Assembly: GCA_009778255.1 (NCBI GenBank)
Contig: WRKD01000167.1
Location: 1 to 12,003 of the forward strand
Direction of reading: 5' to 3'
Origin: Bacillota bacterium
GTDB lineage: Bacteria; Bacillota; Dehalobacteriia; UBA4068
DNA: 12,003 nt
Positions 1 to 5,911 of this stretch are shown here, in pieces (within the stretch, counting starts at the first letter, position 1; each line of letters opens with the position of its first letter). The position numbers and the translations under genes are program-made. The notes beneath the pieces were generated by a model that saw nothing but the letters and a program-made list of their open reading frames with translations, did not search any database and had not been told where the DNA came from.

Positions 1-624
1 GCCTATATAACGTACCGGGTCGATGTATTCATGAGTGGGGCCCGCACTCACCAATACTTTTTTATTCTGCAAAAGAGCAGCTGTATCATCTAACAGACGC
101 GTAAGCTCGCTTTGCAGTGCTTTAGCATCCGGCAAGCGTCCTTTGCCTATAACGCCGCAAGCCAGTCGCCCTTCCGCCGGTTCTATAAAAAGGCAGCCGC
201 GCTCTTTAAGAAGCTGTATATTATGCTGCGTAGCGGTATGGGCATACATGGCGGCATTCATAGCCGGGGCAAAGATCACCGGCGCAGTACAAGCCAGTAA
301 AGCTGCGGAAAGCACATCGTCGGCTAAACCGCAAACGGCTTTGGCCAAAATATTGGCGGTTGCCGGCAAGATAATAAAAGCGTCGCAAGCCGCCGCGTCG
401 AGATGAGGTATGGTAAAAGCAGCGCTTTCGTCCATCAGCTCTGTAATTACCGGGTTCCCGGATAATGTTTTTAAAGTGAGCGGCGTTATGATCTGGCAAG
501 CGGCTTTAGTCATCACCACCTGCACCCTGGCGCCCTCTTGAACAAACCAGCTTACTATATCCGCCGCCTTATAGGCGGCAATACCGCCGGTTATGCCGAC
601 GGTAAGGCGTTTTCCTTTAAACAT
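1..624 (-). CDS. coaBC: CoaBC, bifunctional phosphopantothenoylcysteine decarboxylase / phosphopantothenate-cysteine ligase (3' end missing)
   Basis: Flavoprotein for two consecutive coenzyme A steps: CoaB joins cysteine to 4'-phosphopantothenate and CoaC decarboxylates the product. The first 208 residues are visible; the gene runs off the left edge. They hold the whole CoaC domain: the GITGGIAAYK flavin-binding start (about 10-19), the active-site His74 in TIPHLD, PAMNAAM (120-126) with the substrate-binding Asn123, and LACGVIGKGR (154-163) carrying the conserved Cys156. The CoaB domain begins at about 189 with KVLVSAGPTHEYIDPVRYIG. The start at 624 is supported by CAGGAG a few bases upstream and by the usual MFKGK..VGITGGIAAYK beginning. 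It is the last visible gene of the yicC-mIHF-remA-gmk-rpoZ-coaBC run, 38 bp after rpoZ. Order and function match the Bacillus locus. No anomaly seen. Confidence 0.96.
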   Translation of the reverse strand, partial: MFKGKRLTVGITGGIAAYKAADIVSWFVQEGARVQVVMTKAACQIITPLTLKTLSGNPVITELMDESAAFTIPHLDAAACDAFIILPATANILAKAVCGLADDVLSAALLACTAPVIFAPAMNAAMYAHTATQHNIQLLKERGCLFIEPAEGRLACGVIGKGRLPDAKALQSELTRLLDDTAALLQNKKVLVSAGPTHEYIDPVRYIG

Positions 625-662
625 AGCTACTCCTGCATGTGCTTGGCCGCTTTTTTAGCGGC

Positions 663-872
663 TTATTTAATGCCGTCTTTAGTGCGCTGCCATTCCAGCT
701 TACCGGCGGCAATTTCTTCTAAAGCCAGCGAAACCGGGTTGATCATATCGGTATGCAGCATACCGGGATTATTGTCTATGGTAGAACGGGCGCGTTTAGC
801 AGCCATAATTACCAAGGTATACTTGGAATCGACATAAGGCATCATTTGATTGAGCGGCGGTTTATTCAGCAT
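663..872 (-). CDS. rpoZ: DNA-directed RNA polymerase omega subunit
   Basis: Small RNA polymerase subunit that helps assemble and stabilise beta-prime. The protein is 69 residues, normal for the family. Visible hallmarks are YVDSKYTLVIMAAKRAR (about 13-29), matching the family pattern of a conserved segment ending in AAKRAR, then NPVSLALEEIAAGKL (about 45-59), the helix preceding the C-terminus. The ATG at 872 lies inside the 3' end of gmk (11-bp overlap), indicating translational coupling, and is preceded by AAGGTGAGG. The gmk-rpoZ pairing is widely conserved in bacteria, which independently supports the assignment of so short a gene. Confidence 0.95.
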   Translation of the reverse strand: MLNKPPLNQMMPYVDSKYTLVIMAAKRARSTIDNNPGMLHTDMINPVSLALEEIAAGKLEWQRTKDGIK

Positions 873-1461
873 CTTTCCTCACCTTCCTGCGGCGGCATTT
901 TTCTTTATTGAGCAAATCGAGTAATTCCTCCGCCGTTTGCTCCGCTGTATTATTAACTATACGATAATCATATTCCTTAGCCTGCGACATTTCTTCTGCA
1001 GATTTTGAAAGGCGCAGGCTTATACTTTGTGCGCTATCGGCGGCGCGTCCTTTCAAGCGATTTTGCAAATCCCCATAAGAAGGGGGCATAATAAAAACAA
1101 AAACAGCATCAGGGCAAGCAGAGCGTATCTGCATTGCCCCTTGTGTATCTATTTCTAAAATAACGTCTTTGCCGGCTTTTAGCTGTTTTTGCACCTGACA
1201 AGTAAGCGTACCATAAAAATTGCCATAAACCTCGGCCCATTCCAAAAACTCGCCGGCAGCAATTTTTTCTAAAAACTCCTGTCGGGAAAGAAAATAATAA
1301 TGCTCTCCCTCCCGTTCATGCGGTCTGGGTTCTCGCGTGGCGGCGGAAACGGATAATACTATATTTGCATCCATTTCACAAAGTAGCTTACATACCGTAC
1401 CTTTGCCCACGCCGGATGGTCCGGAAACCACCATCAATAAACCGCTGAAGAGAGCCTGCAT
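862..1461 (-). CDS. gmk: Guanylate kinase
   Basis: Converts GMP to GDP with ATP, a cytosolic step required for GTP and dGTP supply and for (p)ppGpp precursor pools. With the start at 1461 the protein is 199 residues, usual for the family. It shows the P-loop SGPSGVGKGT (13-22), the GMP-binding region SAATREPRPHEREGEHYYF, EWAEVYGNFYGT, and ILEIDTQGAMQIR. An upstream in-frame ATG at 1506 would add 15 residues inside remA with no family support. The ATG at 1461 has GGGGGA at proper distance and begins one base after the remA stop (TGA-T-ATG), so the genes are tightly coupled. Position between remA and rpoZ is as in Bacillus. Confidence 0.96.
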   Translation of the reverse strand: MQALFSGLLMVVSGPSGVGKGTVCKLLCEMDANIVLSVSAATREPRPHEREGEHYYFLSRQEFLEKIAAGEFLEWAEVYGNFYGTLTCQVQKQLKAGKDVILEIDTQGAMQIRSACPDAVFVFIMPPSYGDLQNRLKGRAADSAQSISLRLSKSAEEMSQAKEYDYRIVNNTAEQTAEELLDLLNKEKCRRRKVRKDAE

Positions 1462-1462
1462 A

Positions 1463-1735
1463 TCATTCCCCCGCATCTTCCTTAAAGGCGCCCAGTTCTT
1501 TACCAAAGCGATGCCCGATAGTATCCGGCAATAATGCGGAAAGCACTATTTGCCGGCTATCTGTTATAACAACCGCACGCGTACGGCGTCCGCAGGTGGC
1601 GTCTATTAACACGCCGGCTTCACGTGCATCGGCTATCATGCGCTTTACCGGCGCGGAATCCGGTCCTACTATGGCAATAACCCGTTCGGCTACCACAATA
1701 TTGCCAAAACCGATATTGATCAGCCGCGCTCCCAT
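1463..1735 (-). CDS. remA: RemA-type DNA-binding regulator (DUF370 / extracellular matrix regulator family)
   Basis: RemA of Bacillus subtilis is a small DNA-binding protein that forms ring-like oligomers and activates biofilm matrix and osmoprotection genes. The targets in this organism cannot be read from the window. From 1735 the protein is 90 residues and shows the family signatures LINIGFGNIV (5-14), PDSAPVKRMI (25-34) and DATCGRRTRAVVI (45-57). A longer reading from 1753 (MARGIF-) has no ribosome-binding site and is not part of the family. ATG at 1735 has AGGGGA upstream and gives the typical short lead before INIGFGN. It lies between the mIHF-type gene and gmk. Two unrelated small DNA-binding proteins side by side is noteworthy. 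Confidence 0.92.
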   Translation of the reverse strand: MGARLINIGFGNIVVAERVIAIVGPDSAPVKRMIADAREAGVLIDATCGRRTRAVVITDSRQIVLSALLPDTIGHRFGKELGAFKEDAGE

Positions 1736-1765
1736 GAAAATTCCCCTAGCCATCTGGTGAAGGGA

Positions 1766-2074
1766 CTAAGCCAAACGCTCCAGTAATTGTGCTTTTTGCC
1801 GGCTACCCAAACCTTGAACACGGCGCGCTTCATCTATGCCGATTTCTTCCATAATTTTCTGCGCGGTTATCTTACCAACCTGCGGTAAAGATTCCAATAA
1901 ATACTTCACGCGCATTTTGGCATACACCTCGTCCCCTGCATTATTCAGCACTGTAGACAAGGTAAGCTTCCCGGCTTTCAGTTGCTTACGTACTTCCATT
2001 CTTTTGCTGCGGATCTGTTGCGCCTTCTGCAAAGCCTTACTTCTTTCTTCAGCAGACAGTGTGGGTATTGCCAT
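1766..2074 (-). CDS. Actinobacterial-type integration host factor (mIHF-like nucleoid protein)
   Basis: 102-residue basic protein resembling the mIHF/sIHF family of Mycobacterium and Streptomyces, which bind DNA through a helix-two-turn-helix and are unrelated in fold to the HU/IHF heterodimer. It has a charged N-terminal helix (about 8-35), LLESLPQVGKITAQKIMEEI (59-78), which matches the family's conserved LLE-LP-VGK-A-IM segment, and RRVQGLG (84-90) with a basic C-terminus. The start at 2074 has a good GGAGG. It follows yicC by 17 bp and precedes remA by 30 bp. In Actinobacteria the homologue sits directly upstream of gmk-rpoZ-coaBC, so the neighbourhood is conserved across phyla. The role here, probably chromosome architecture, is inferred from homology. 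Confidence 0.88.
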   Translation of the reverse strand: MAIPTLSAEERSKALQKAQQIRSKRMEVRKQLKAGKLTLSTVLNNAGDEVYAKMRVKYLLESLPQVGKITAQKIMEEIGIDEARRVQGLGSRQKAQLLERLA

Positions 2075-2091
2075 TCAAAACACCTCCAAAT

Positions 2092-2967
2092 TTATTCAAT
2101 ATTCTGTACTTGTTCTCGTATTTTTTCCAATGCATTTTTCATCTCGATCACCAGATTGCCGATAATTAATGTATTGGATTTCGAGCCTATGGTATTGACC
2201 TCTCTGTTCAGTTCCTGTACTAAAAAATCTAATCTGCGGCCCATGGCTTCCGGCAGTTCCGAAGTTTCTATAAATTGTTGGCAGTGGCTGGCTAATCTGG
2301 TCAATTCTTCGCTAATATCGGTTCGGTCTACCAAAAAAGCAATTTCATTAGCCAAGCGGGCTTCATCTACCTTTATATCTTCCAGCAGTTCTTCTATGCG
2401 CTTACGCAGCTTTGCTTGTTGTTCCGCCAATAATTGCGGAACTGCTTCTTTAATTGAGCAAAGCAGCACCGAAACATGTTGCATGCGCGCTAAAATATCT
2501 TCTTTAAGCATATACCCTTCTCGATCGCGCATCTCGATGAGAGAGGTTAAGGCTTTGGCAAGGGCGGTTTCGCTTAAAACAGTTATTTCATCTAAATCAT
2601 CTTCCCCGGTTTCCTGGGTCAATACGCCGGGAAAATCCGCCAATTTTTCCGCTTGTGCTAAGTGCGGAACACCGGTCAATTCGGAAAGCTGTATCAATGA
2701 GTTATAATATGCGAAAGCCAGTTCTTTGTCAAGTATTAAATCAATTTTTTTTCCGCCAAACCGTTCCAGTGCTAAATAAACATCAACTTTACCCCTGCTA
2801 AGCTTCGTTTGAATCATTTTTTTCAGCGCATCTTCCAGCATATTGAGCTGTCTGGGCAAGCGCAGGGAAATCTCCAGATAACGATGATTAACAGAACGCA
2901 TTTCTACCACTATACTATAATTAACACTTTGCGCCTCACCCAAACCATAACCGGTCATACTTCTCAT
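2092..2967 (-). CDS. YicC/YloC family endoribonuclease
   Basis: 291 residues, full length for the family. The N-terminus MRSMTGYGLGEA and the C-terminal block GRRLDFLVQELNREVNTIGSK followed by EMKNALEKIREQVQN are diagnostic of YicC (N-terminal YicC domain plus DUF1732). E. coli YicC acts in RNA degradation, including turnover of the small RNA RyhB. The exact substrates here are unknown. A long charged helical middle (about 130-240) separates the two conserved ends. The ATG at 2967 is preceded by AAGGCGG, part of an inverted repeat reported separately. First gene of the minus-strand run and divergent from rqcH. In B. subtilis the homologue yloC is also near rqcH (yloA) and just before remA. 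Confidence 0.94.
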   Translation of the reverse strand: MRSMTGYGLGEAQSVNYSIVVEMRSVNHRYLEISLRLPRQLNMLEDALKKMIQTKLSRGKVDVYLALERFGGKKIDLILDKELAFAYYNSLIQLSELTGVPHLAQAEKLADFPGVLTQETGEDDLDEITVLSETALAKALTSLIEMRDREGYMLKEDILARMQHVSVLLCSIKEAVPQLLAEQQAKLRKRIEELLEDIKVDEARLANEIAFLVDRTDISEELTRLASHCQQFIETSELPEAMGRRLDFLVQELNREVNTIGSKSNTLIIGNLVIEMKNALEKIREQVQNIE

Positions 2968-2972
2968 AAAAT

Positions 2973-3000
2973 CCGCCTTAAACAGCAGCTTAAGGCTGCC
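2973..3000 (-). promoter_or_regulatory. Possible alternative hairpins over the yicC ribosome-binding site
   Basis: On the minus strand, CCTTAA (2995-2990) and TTAAGG (2981-2976) form a perfect 6-bp inverted repeat with an 8-base loop. TTAAGG overlaps the AAGGCGG ribosome-binding site of yicC (2979-2973). A competing hairpin, GCAGC (2999-2995) with GCTGC (2989-2985), uses the first arm of the former as its loop, so the two exclude each other. This is seen directly. A regulatory role is inference, and chance is possible because the stems are short. Confidence 0.35.
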
Positions 3001-3065
3001 TATATTTTGCTCTCTATGAAATTCTACCGAAGTGTAAAAAATCCTCTTTTTGTTTGTAATTTTTC

Positions 3066-3094
3066 TTGACTTTTTTCCTGCATAAGGGTAATTT
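3066..3094 (+). promoter_or_regulatory. Candidate sigma-A promoter for rqcH
   Basis: TTGACT (3066-3071) is a near-consensus -35 box. After a 17-base spacer TAATTT (3089-3094) is a poor -10 box. This would start transcription at about 3101, leaving a leader of about 25 bases that includes AAGGGG before the ATG at 3126. It sits in the 158-bp gap between divergent yicC and rqcH. No equally good promoter was seen on the minus strand for yicC. Confidence 0.45.
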
Positions 3095-3125
3095 ATTTAG
3101 TAGTACTTAAAAAAGGGGCATAATT

Positions 3126-4907
3126 ATGGCATACGACACTTTTGTTTTAGCAGCCTGTATAAAAGATATTAAAGAAGCGGCTTTAGGCGCGAAAATCAAT
3201 AGGCTGCATCAGCCAAATAAACATCAGCTTATACTGCGCTTCTATAGTAAAAATGGCGCGGGGCGGCTCTTGCTATGCGCTGAAGCGGAAACAGCGCGTT
3301 TGCATTTAACCAGCAACAGCCTGCCTAACCCCGCTGTTGCGCCATTATTTTTAATGGTGGCGCGCAAATGGCTGGAAGGGGCAGTGCTGCAAAGTATTGA
3401 ACAAACCCCTCATGAACGTGTGGCCACCTTAAGTTTCTTGGCTAAAAATGAAGTAGGCGACCCTTGTATTATACGTATTATCGTAGAAATCATGGGCAAG
3501 CATAGCAATATCATCATCACGGATGAACACGGCATAATTATCGACGGCATACACCGTTACGACAGCCGGCTTTCCCGTTATCGCGAAATTTTACCGCAAA
3601 AGCTTTATAAACCGCCGCCGCCCCAAAAAAAAGTCCCGCCGCTTTTTATGGATGAAGAAACGCTGGCCCAAGTTTTATTGCAAGACGATTGGCAAGAAAA
3701 AGTCGCTGTGGTTTTAACGCGGCGCATTGCCGGCATTTCACCTTTTATTGCTCGGGAATTGCTGGTACGATCTGGTTTAAGAGAAAACTTGTTGTTAGAA
3801 GAAGCGGGTTCATACGAGCTGACCTTATTGTTCAAACAAATAAACATCCTTTTCAAGCAGCTGGATGCAGCAGCTTTTGCACCTACATTGCTTAGCTACC
3901 ATAATGATTATCGGGATTACGCGGCCTTTTTGCCCTTTTTATGGCAAGGGCAAGAACAGCGGGCTTTTCCTTCTATGAGCGAGGCGCTGGATGCATATTA
4001 TTTAGCCAAACAACAAAAAACAGCTTTTGCCAAGCAACAAAGCCGTTTATCTAAAGCTTTACAGCAAAACATAACGCGTTTGCAAAAAAAAATATCGATG
4101 CGCCAAGCCGAATTGCTGGCTAGCGAACAAGGCGAAAGCTATAAAGAAGCGGGAGATCTATTAGCGGCTCATCTTTACGACGTGGTTAATAAAAGCGGAA
4201 AAAGCGGGCGCGGTTTAGAAGAAGTATATTTGCCTTCTTTTAGCGAACCTGTACAAATAAGGCGCATAGAGTTAGACGCGGCTTTAACCCCGCAAAAAAA
4301 TATTCAGCGTTACTATCATAAGTATAATAAATGCCGCAAAGCGAACACCGCTATTGCCATACAATTGGGCGAAGCGCAAGAAGAATTGGCTTATTTACAA
4401 AGCATAAATTTCAGTATTTTTTCTGCGCAAATACCGGCGGAGTTGGATGAAATAGAAAAAGAGCTTAACGCGGTGCATATTTTACCTGCTTTACCTCCCA
4501 TAAAAGGCAAAAAAACGCCTCAGCAAAACGCTGCTTTAGAACCCCGCCGCTATATAAGCGCCGATGGATTTCCCATATTAGTGGGGCGTAATAATAAGCA
4601 AAACGACCGCCTCAGCTTAAAAATTGCGGCAACGGATGATATATGGCTGCATACACAAAAAATACCCGGCAGCCATGTTATTATAGTCTGCCAAGGCAAA
4701 AACCCTCCTCAGCGCACCTTACAAGAAGCCGCTTCCTATGCGGTGTGGTTTAGCCAAGCCAGGGAAGCCGGCAAAACAGCGGTGGATTATACCAAAGCTT
4801 CTCAAGTAAAAAAACCATCCGGCGCCAAACCGGGCATGGTGATATATTTTCAACAGCAAACCATTTACGTAGAACCAGTTAAGCCGGAGGAGTTAAAAGC
4901 TGAGTAG
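3126..4907 (+). CDS. rqcH: RqcH (NFACT family), ribosome-associated quality control factor; older name FbpA / fibronectin-binding homologue
   Basis: RqcH binds obstructed 50S subunits carrying peptidyl-tRNA and recruits tRNA-Ala to append C-terminal alanine tails that mark stalled chains for degradation. The protein has 593 residues. The NFACT-N domain (about 1-180) includes INRLHQPNKHQ (24-34) and VEIMGKHSNIII. A helix-hairpin-helix-like region follows at about 195-225, then a charged coiled coil with QQKTAFAKQQSRLSKAL (about 300) and a second helix at about 400-430. The NFACT-R domain (476-585) carries GRNNKQND, DIWLHTQKIPGSHVI and KKPSGAKPGMVIY. Residues 97-98, an Asp-Arg pair needed for activity in B. 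subtilis RqcH by my recollection, read Glu97-Arg98. The start at 3126 is preceded by AAGGGG. Adhesin activity claimed for relatives is not supported by a secretion signal. Confidence 0.95.
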   Translation: MAYDTFVLAACIKDIKEAALGAKINRLHQPNKHQLILRFYSKNGAGRLLLCAEAETARLHLTSNSLPNPAVAPLFLMVARKWLEGAVLQSIEQTPHERVATLSFLAKNEVGDPCIIRIIVEIMGKHSNIIITDEHGIIIDGIHRYDSRLSRYREILPQKLYKPPPPQKKVPPLFMDEETLAQVLLQDDWQEKVAVVLTRRIAGISPFIARELLVRSGLRENLLLEEAGSYELTLLFKQINILFKQLDAAAFAPTLLSYHNDYRDYAAFLPFLWQGQEQRAFPSMSEALDAYYLAKQQKTAFAKQQSRLSKALQQNITRLQKKISMRQAELLASEQGESYKEAGDLLAAHLYDVVNKSGKSGRGLEEVYLPSFSEPVQIRRIELDAALTPQKNIQRYYHKYNKCRKANTAIAIQLGEAQEELAYLQSINFSIFSAQIPAELDEIEKELNAVHILPALPPIKGKKTPQQNAALEPRRYISADGFPILVGRNNKQNDRLSLKIAATDDIWLHTQKIPGSHVIIVCQGKNPPQRTLQEAASYAVWFSQAREAGKTAVDYTKASQVKKPSGAKPGMVIYFQQQTIYVEPVKPEELKAE

Positions 4908-5619
4908 CCGCTTTGTTCATTTCTTCGGCTATGCGTTGCGCCGCTTCGCGGGGGTTTGGGGCTTTAATAATGGGGCGGCCTATCACCAGATAGCTGGCGC
5001 CTGCTTGTATGGCTTCCCCCGGCGTCATAATACGCGCCTGATCGTCTGTGGCTGCCCAGTTTGGCCGCACGCCGGGGGTTATTATCAGCAGTTTATGGCC
5101 GCAGGCTGCGCGCACCGGAGCTATCTCTTGCGGCGAGCAGACCACGCCGTCTAAGCCGGCTTGTTGCGCGAGCTTAGCTAAAGCAACCACATGCTCTACT
5201 ATGGGCATTTTCATGCCCATTTCCTGTTCGAATTCCTGCTGTGTGATGCTGGTAAGCACAGTAACGCCAATTGCCAGCGGTTTTTCTACCTTAAGTATAT
5301 CTGCTTCCTCGGCGGCGGCTTGGGCCGCCGCACGCAGCATTTTACTACCGCCGCCCGCATGCACTGTATACATAAAAGCCAGCCGACGCGCCATAACGCG
5401 GCTGGTCTGAGCCACCGTATTCGGAATATCGTGAAACTTCAAATCCACAAAAACCCGGCCGCCCATAAGCTGTATATCTCGTACAATATCCGGGCCTTCG
5501 CTATTATAAAGCTGCATGCCAACCTTATATGCGCCCACCCAGCCTGCCAATTGCTTAACTAAATGGAAGGCTTCCGCACGCGTAGGCACATCCAGCGCCA
5601 CTATTATTCTTTCCCTCAT
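4879..5619 (-). CDS. pyrF: Orotidine 5'-phosphate decarboxylase
   Basis: Last step of UMP synthesis: decarboxylation of OMP. From ATG 5619 the protein is 246 residues, the usual size of the bacterial short form. It shows IIVALDVP (5-12), KVGM (32-35), the catalytic segment VDLKFHDIPNTV (58-69, with the Asp59/Lys61/Asp64 array), TVHAGGG, ITPGVRP and VIGRPI. An in-frame GTG at 5628 (MGEMRER-) has a G-rich stretch upstream and is a possible alternative start. Reading further up to 5715 would run into the 6S RNA gene and has no family support. The gene stands apart from other pyr genes, 52 bases after the 6S RNA, and may be fed by its promoter. Its last 29 bp overlap the end of rqcH on the other strand. 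Confidence 0.95.
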   Translation of the reverse strand: MRERIIVALDVPTRAEAFHLVKQLAGWVGAYKVGMQLYNSEGPDIVRDIQLMGGRVFVDLKFHDIPNTVAQTSRVMARRLAFMYTVHAGGGSKMLRAAAQAAAEEADILKVEKPLAIGVTVLTSITQQEFEQEMGMKMPIVEHVVALAKLAQQAGLDGVVCSPQEIAPVRAACGHKLLIITPGVRPNWAATDDQARIMTPGEAIQAGASYLVIGRPIIKAPNPREAAQRIAEEMNKAATQLLTPPA

Positions 5620-5671
5620 TTCCCCCACTTTTCTACCCCCCAACTTTGCCCCGCCCACTGCGCAGCACATA

Positions 5672-5855
5672 ATAAACCCCACTTTGCCGTGCGGCCACTG
5701 TTTTGAAACCTGCACTCAGCAGGTGGGTATCCTCCCGATCACTTTCGCTTTCCTCTAACAATGGAGGCCTAACGGCCATAGCCGGAGTGGGATTCCCGAT
5801 TAATCAGTGTTGGGTCAAAACATGCGGTCATATTCACGTACATCGTAGGGTGTAT
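5672..5855 (-). ncRNA. ssrS: 6S RNA, regulator of sigma-A RNA polymerase holoenzyme
   Basis: This non-coding stretch folds on the minus strand into the 6S plan. The outer stem pairs ACCCTAC (5851-5845) with GTGGGGT (5682-5676). The next stem pairs 5827-5815 with 5706-5695, 12 bp with one bulged A. The large central bubble has 5' strand 5814-5798. Its 3' strand carries the small hairpin ACCTGC-TGAGT-GCAGGT (5724-5708), typical of 6S RNA. The upper stem pairs GGGAATCC (5797-5790) with GGATACCC (5732-5725), then CACT (5789-5786) with AGTG (5743-5740), capped by CGGC-TATG-GCCG (5784-5773). Length of about 184 nt fits the family. 6S RNA mimics an open promoter to bind holoenzyme and templates short product RNAs. 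By my recollection B. subtilis bsrA (6S-1) also lies just downstream of aspS. Exact ends are estimated from the promoter and pairing. Confidence 0.84.
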
Positions 5856-5859
5856 GCCA

Positions 5860-5888
5860 AGTATAACATGAAATCGCTTTTTTTGCAA
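5860..5888 (-). promoter_or_regulatory. Sigma-A extended -10 promoter of the 6S RNA (and possibly pyrF)
   Basis: On the minus strand TTGCAA (5888-5883), a 17-base spacer and TATACT (5865-5860), with an extended -10 TG upstream (TGT-TATACT). Predicted start at about 5855-5853, which matches where the outer 6S stem begins. It begins about 24 bases after the aspS stop codon. No separate pyrF promoter was seen between 5672 and 5619, so read-through into pyrF is plausible. Confidence 0.75.
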
Positions 5889-5911
5889 TATGTAGATTTA
5901 TCCACAGGGCA

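Noticed and set aside
221..499. ORFs opposite or out of frame to coaBC near the left edge.
   Set aside because: The minus-strand frame from 624 to 1 encodes an unbroken CoaC domain with all key residues; the others are shadows.
1982..2707. Plus-strand ORF of 241 codons opposite yicC.
   Set aside because: Serine- and cysteine-rich translation typical of an antisense reading of a real gene, with no family match and no ribosome-binding site.
5620..5715. Longer N-terminus for pyrF.
   Set aside because: The extra 32 residues are not part of the enzyme family and the DNA belongs partly to the 6S RNA gene.
5776..5791. A 16-base word shared by the 6S RNA apical region and hisS (8057-8072), on the same strand.
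   Set aside because: In hisS it encodes the conserved TPAMG segment and in 6S it forms a hairpin. Both have their own explanation, so shared descent or pairing is not needed, though the match is slightly longer than expected by chance.
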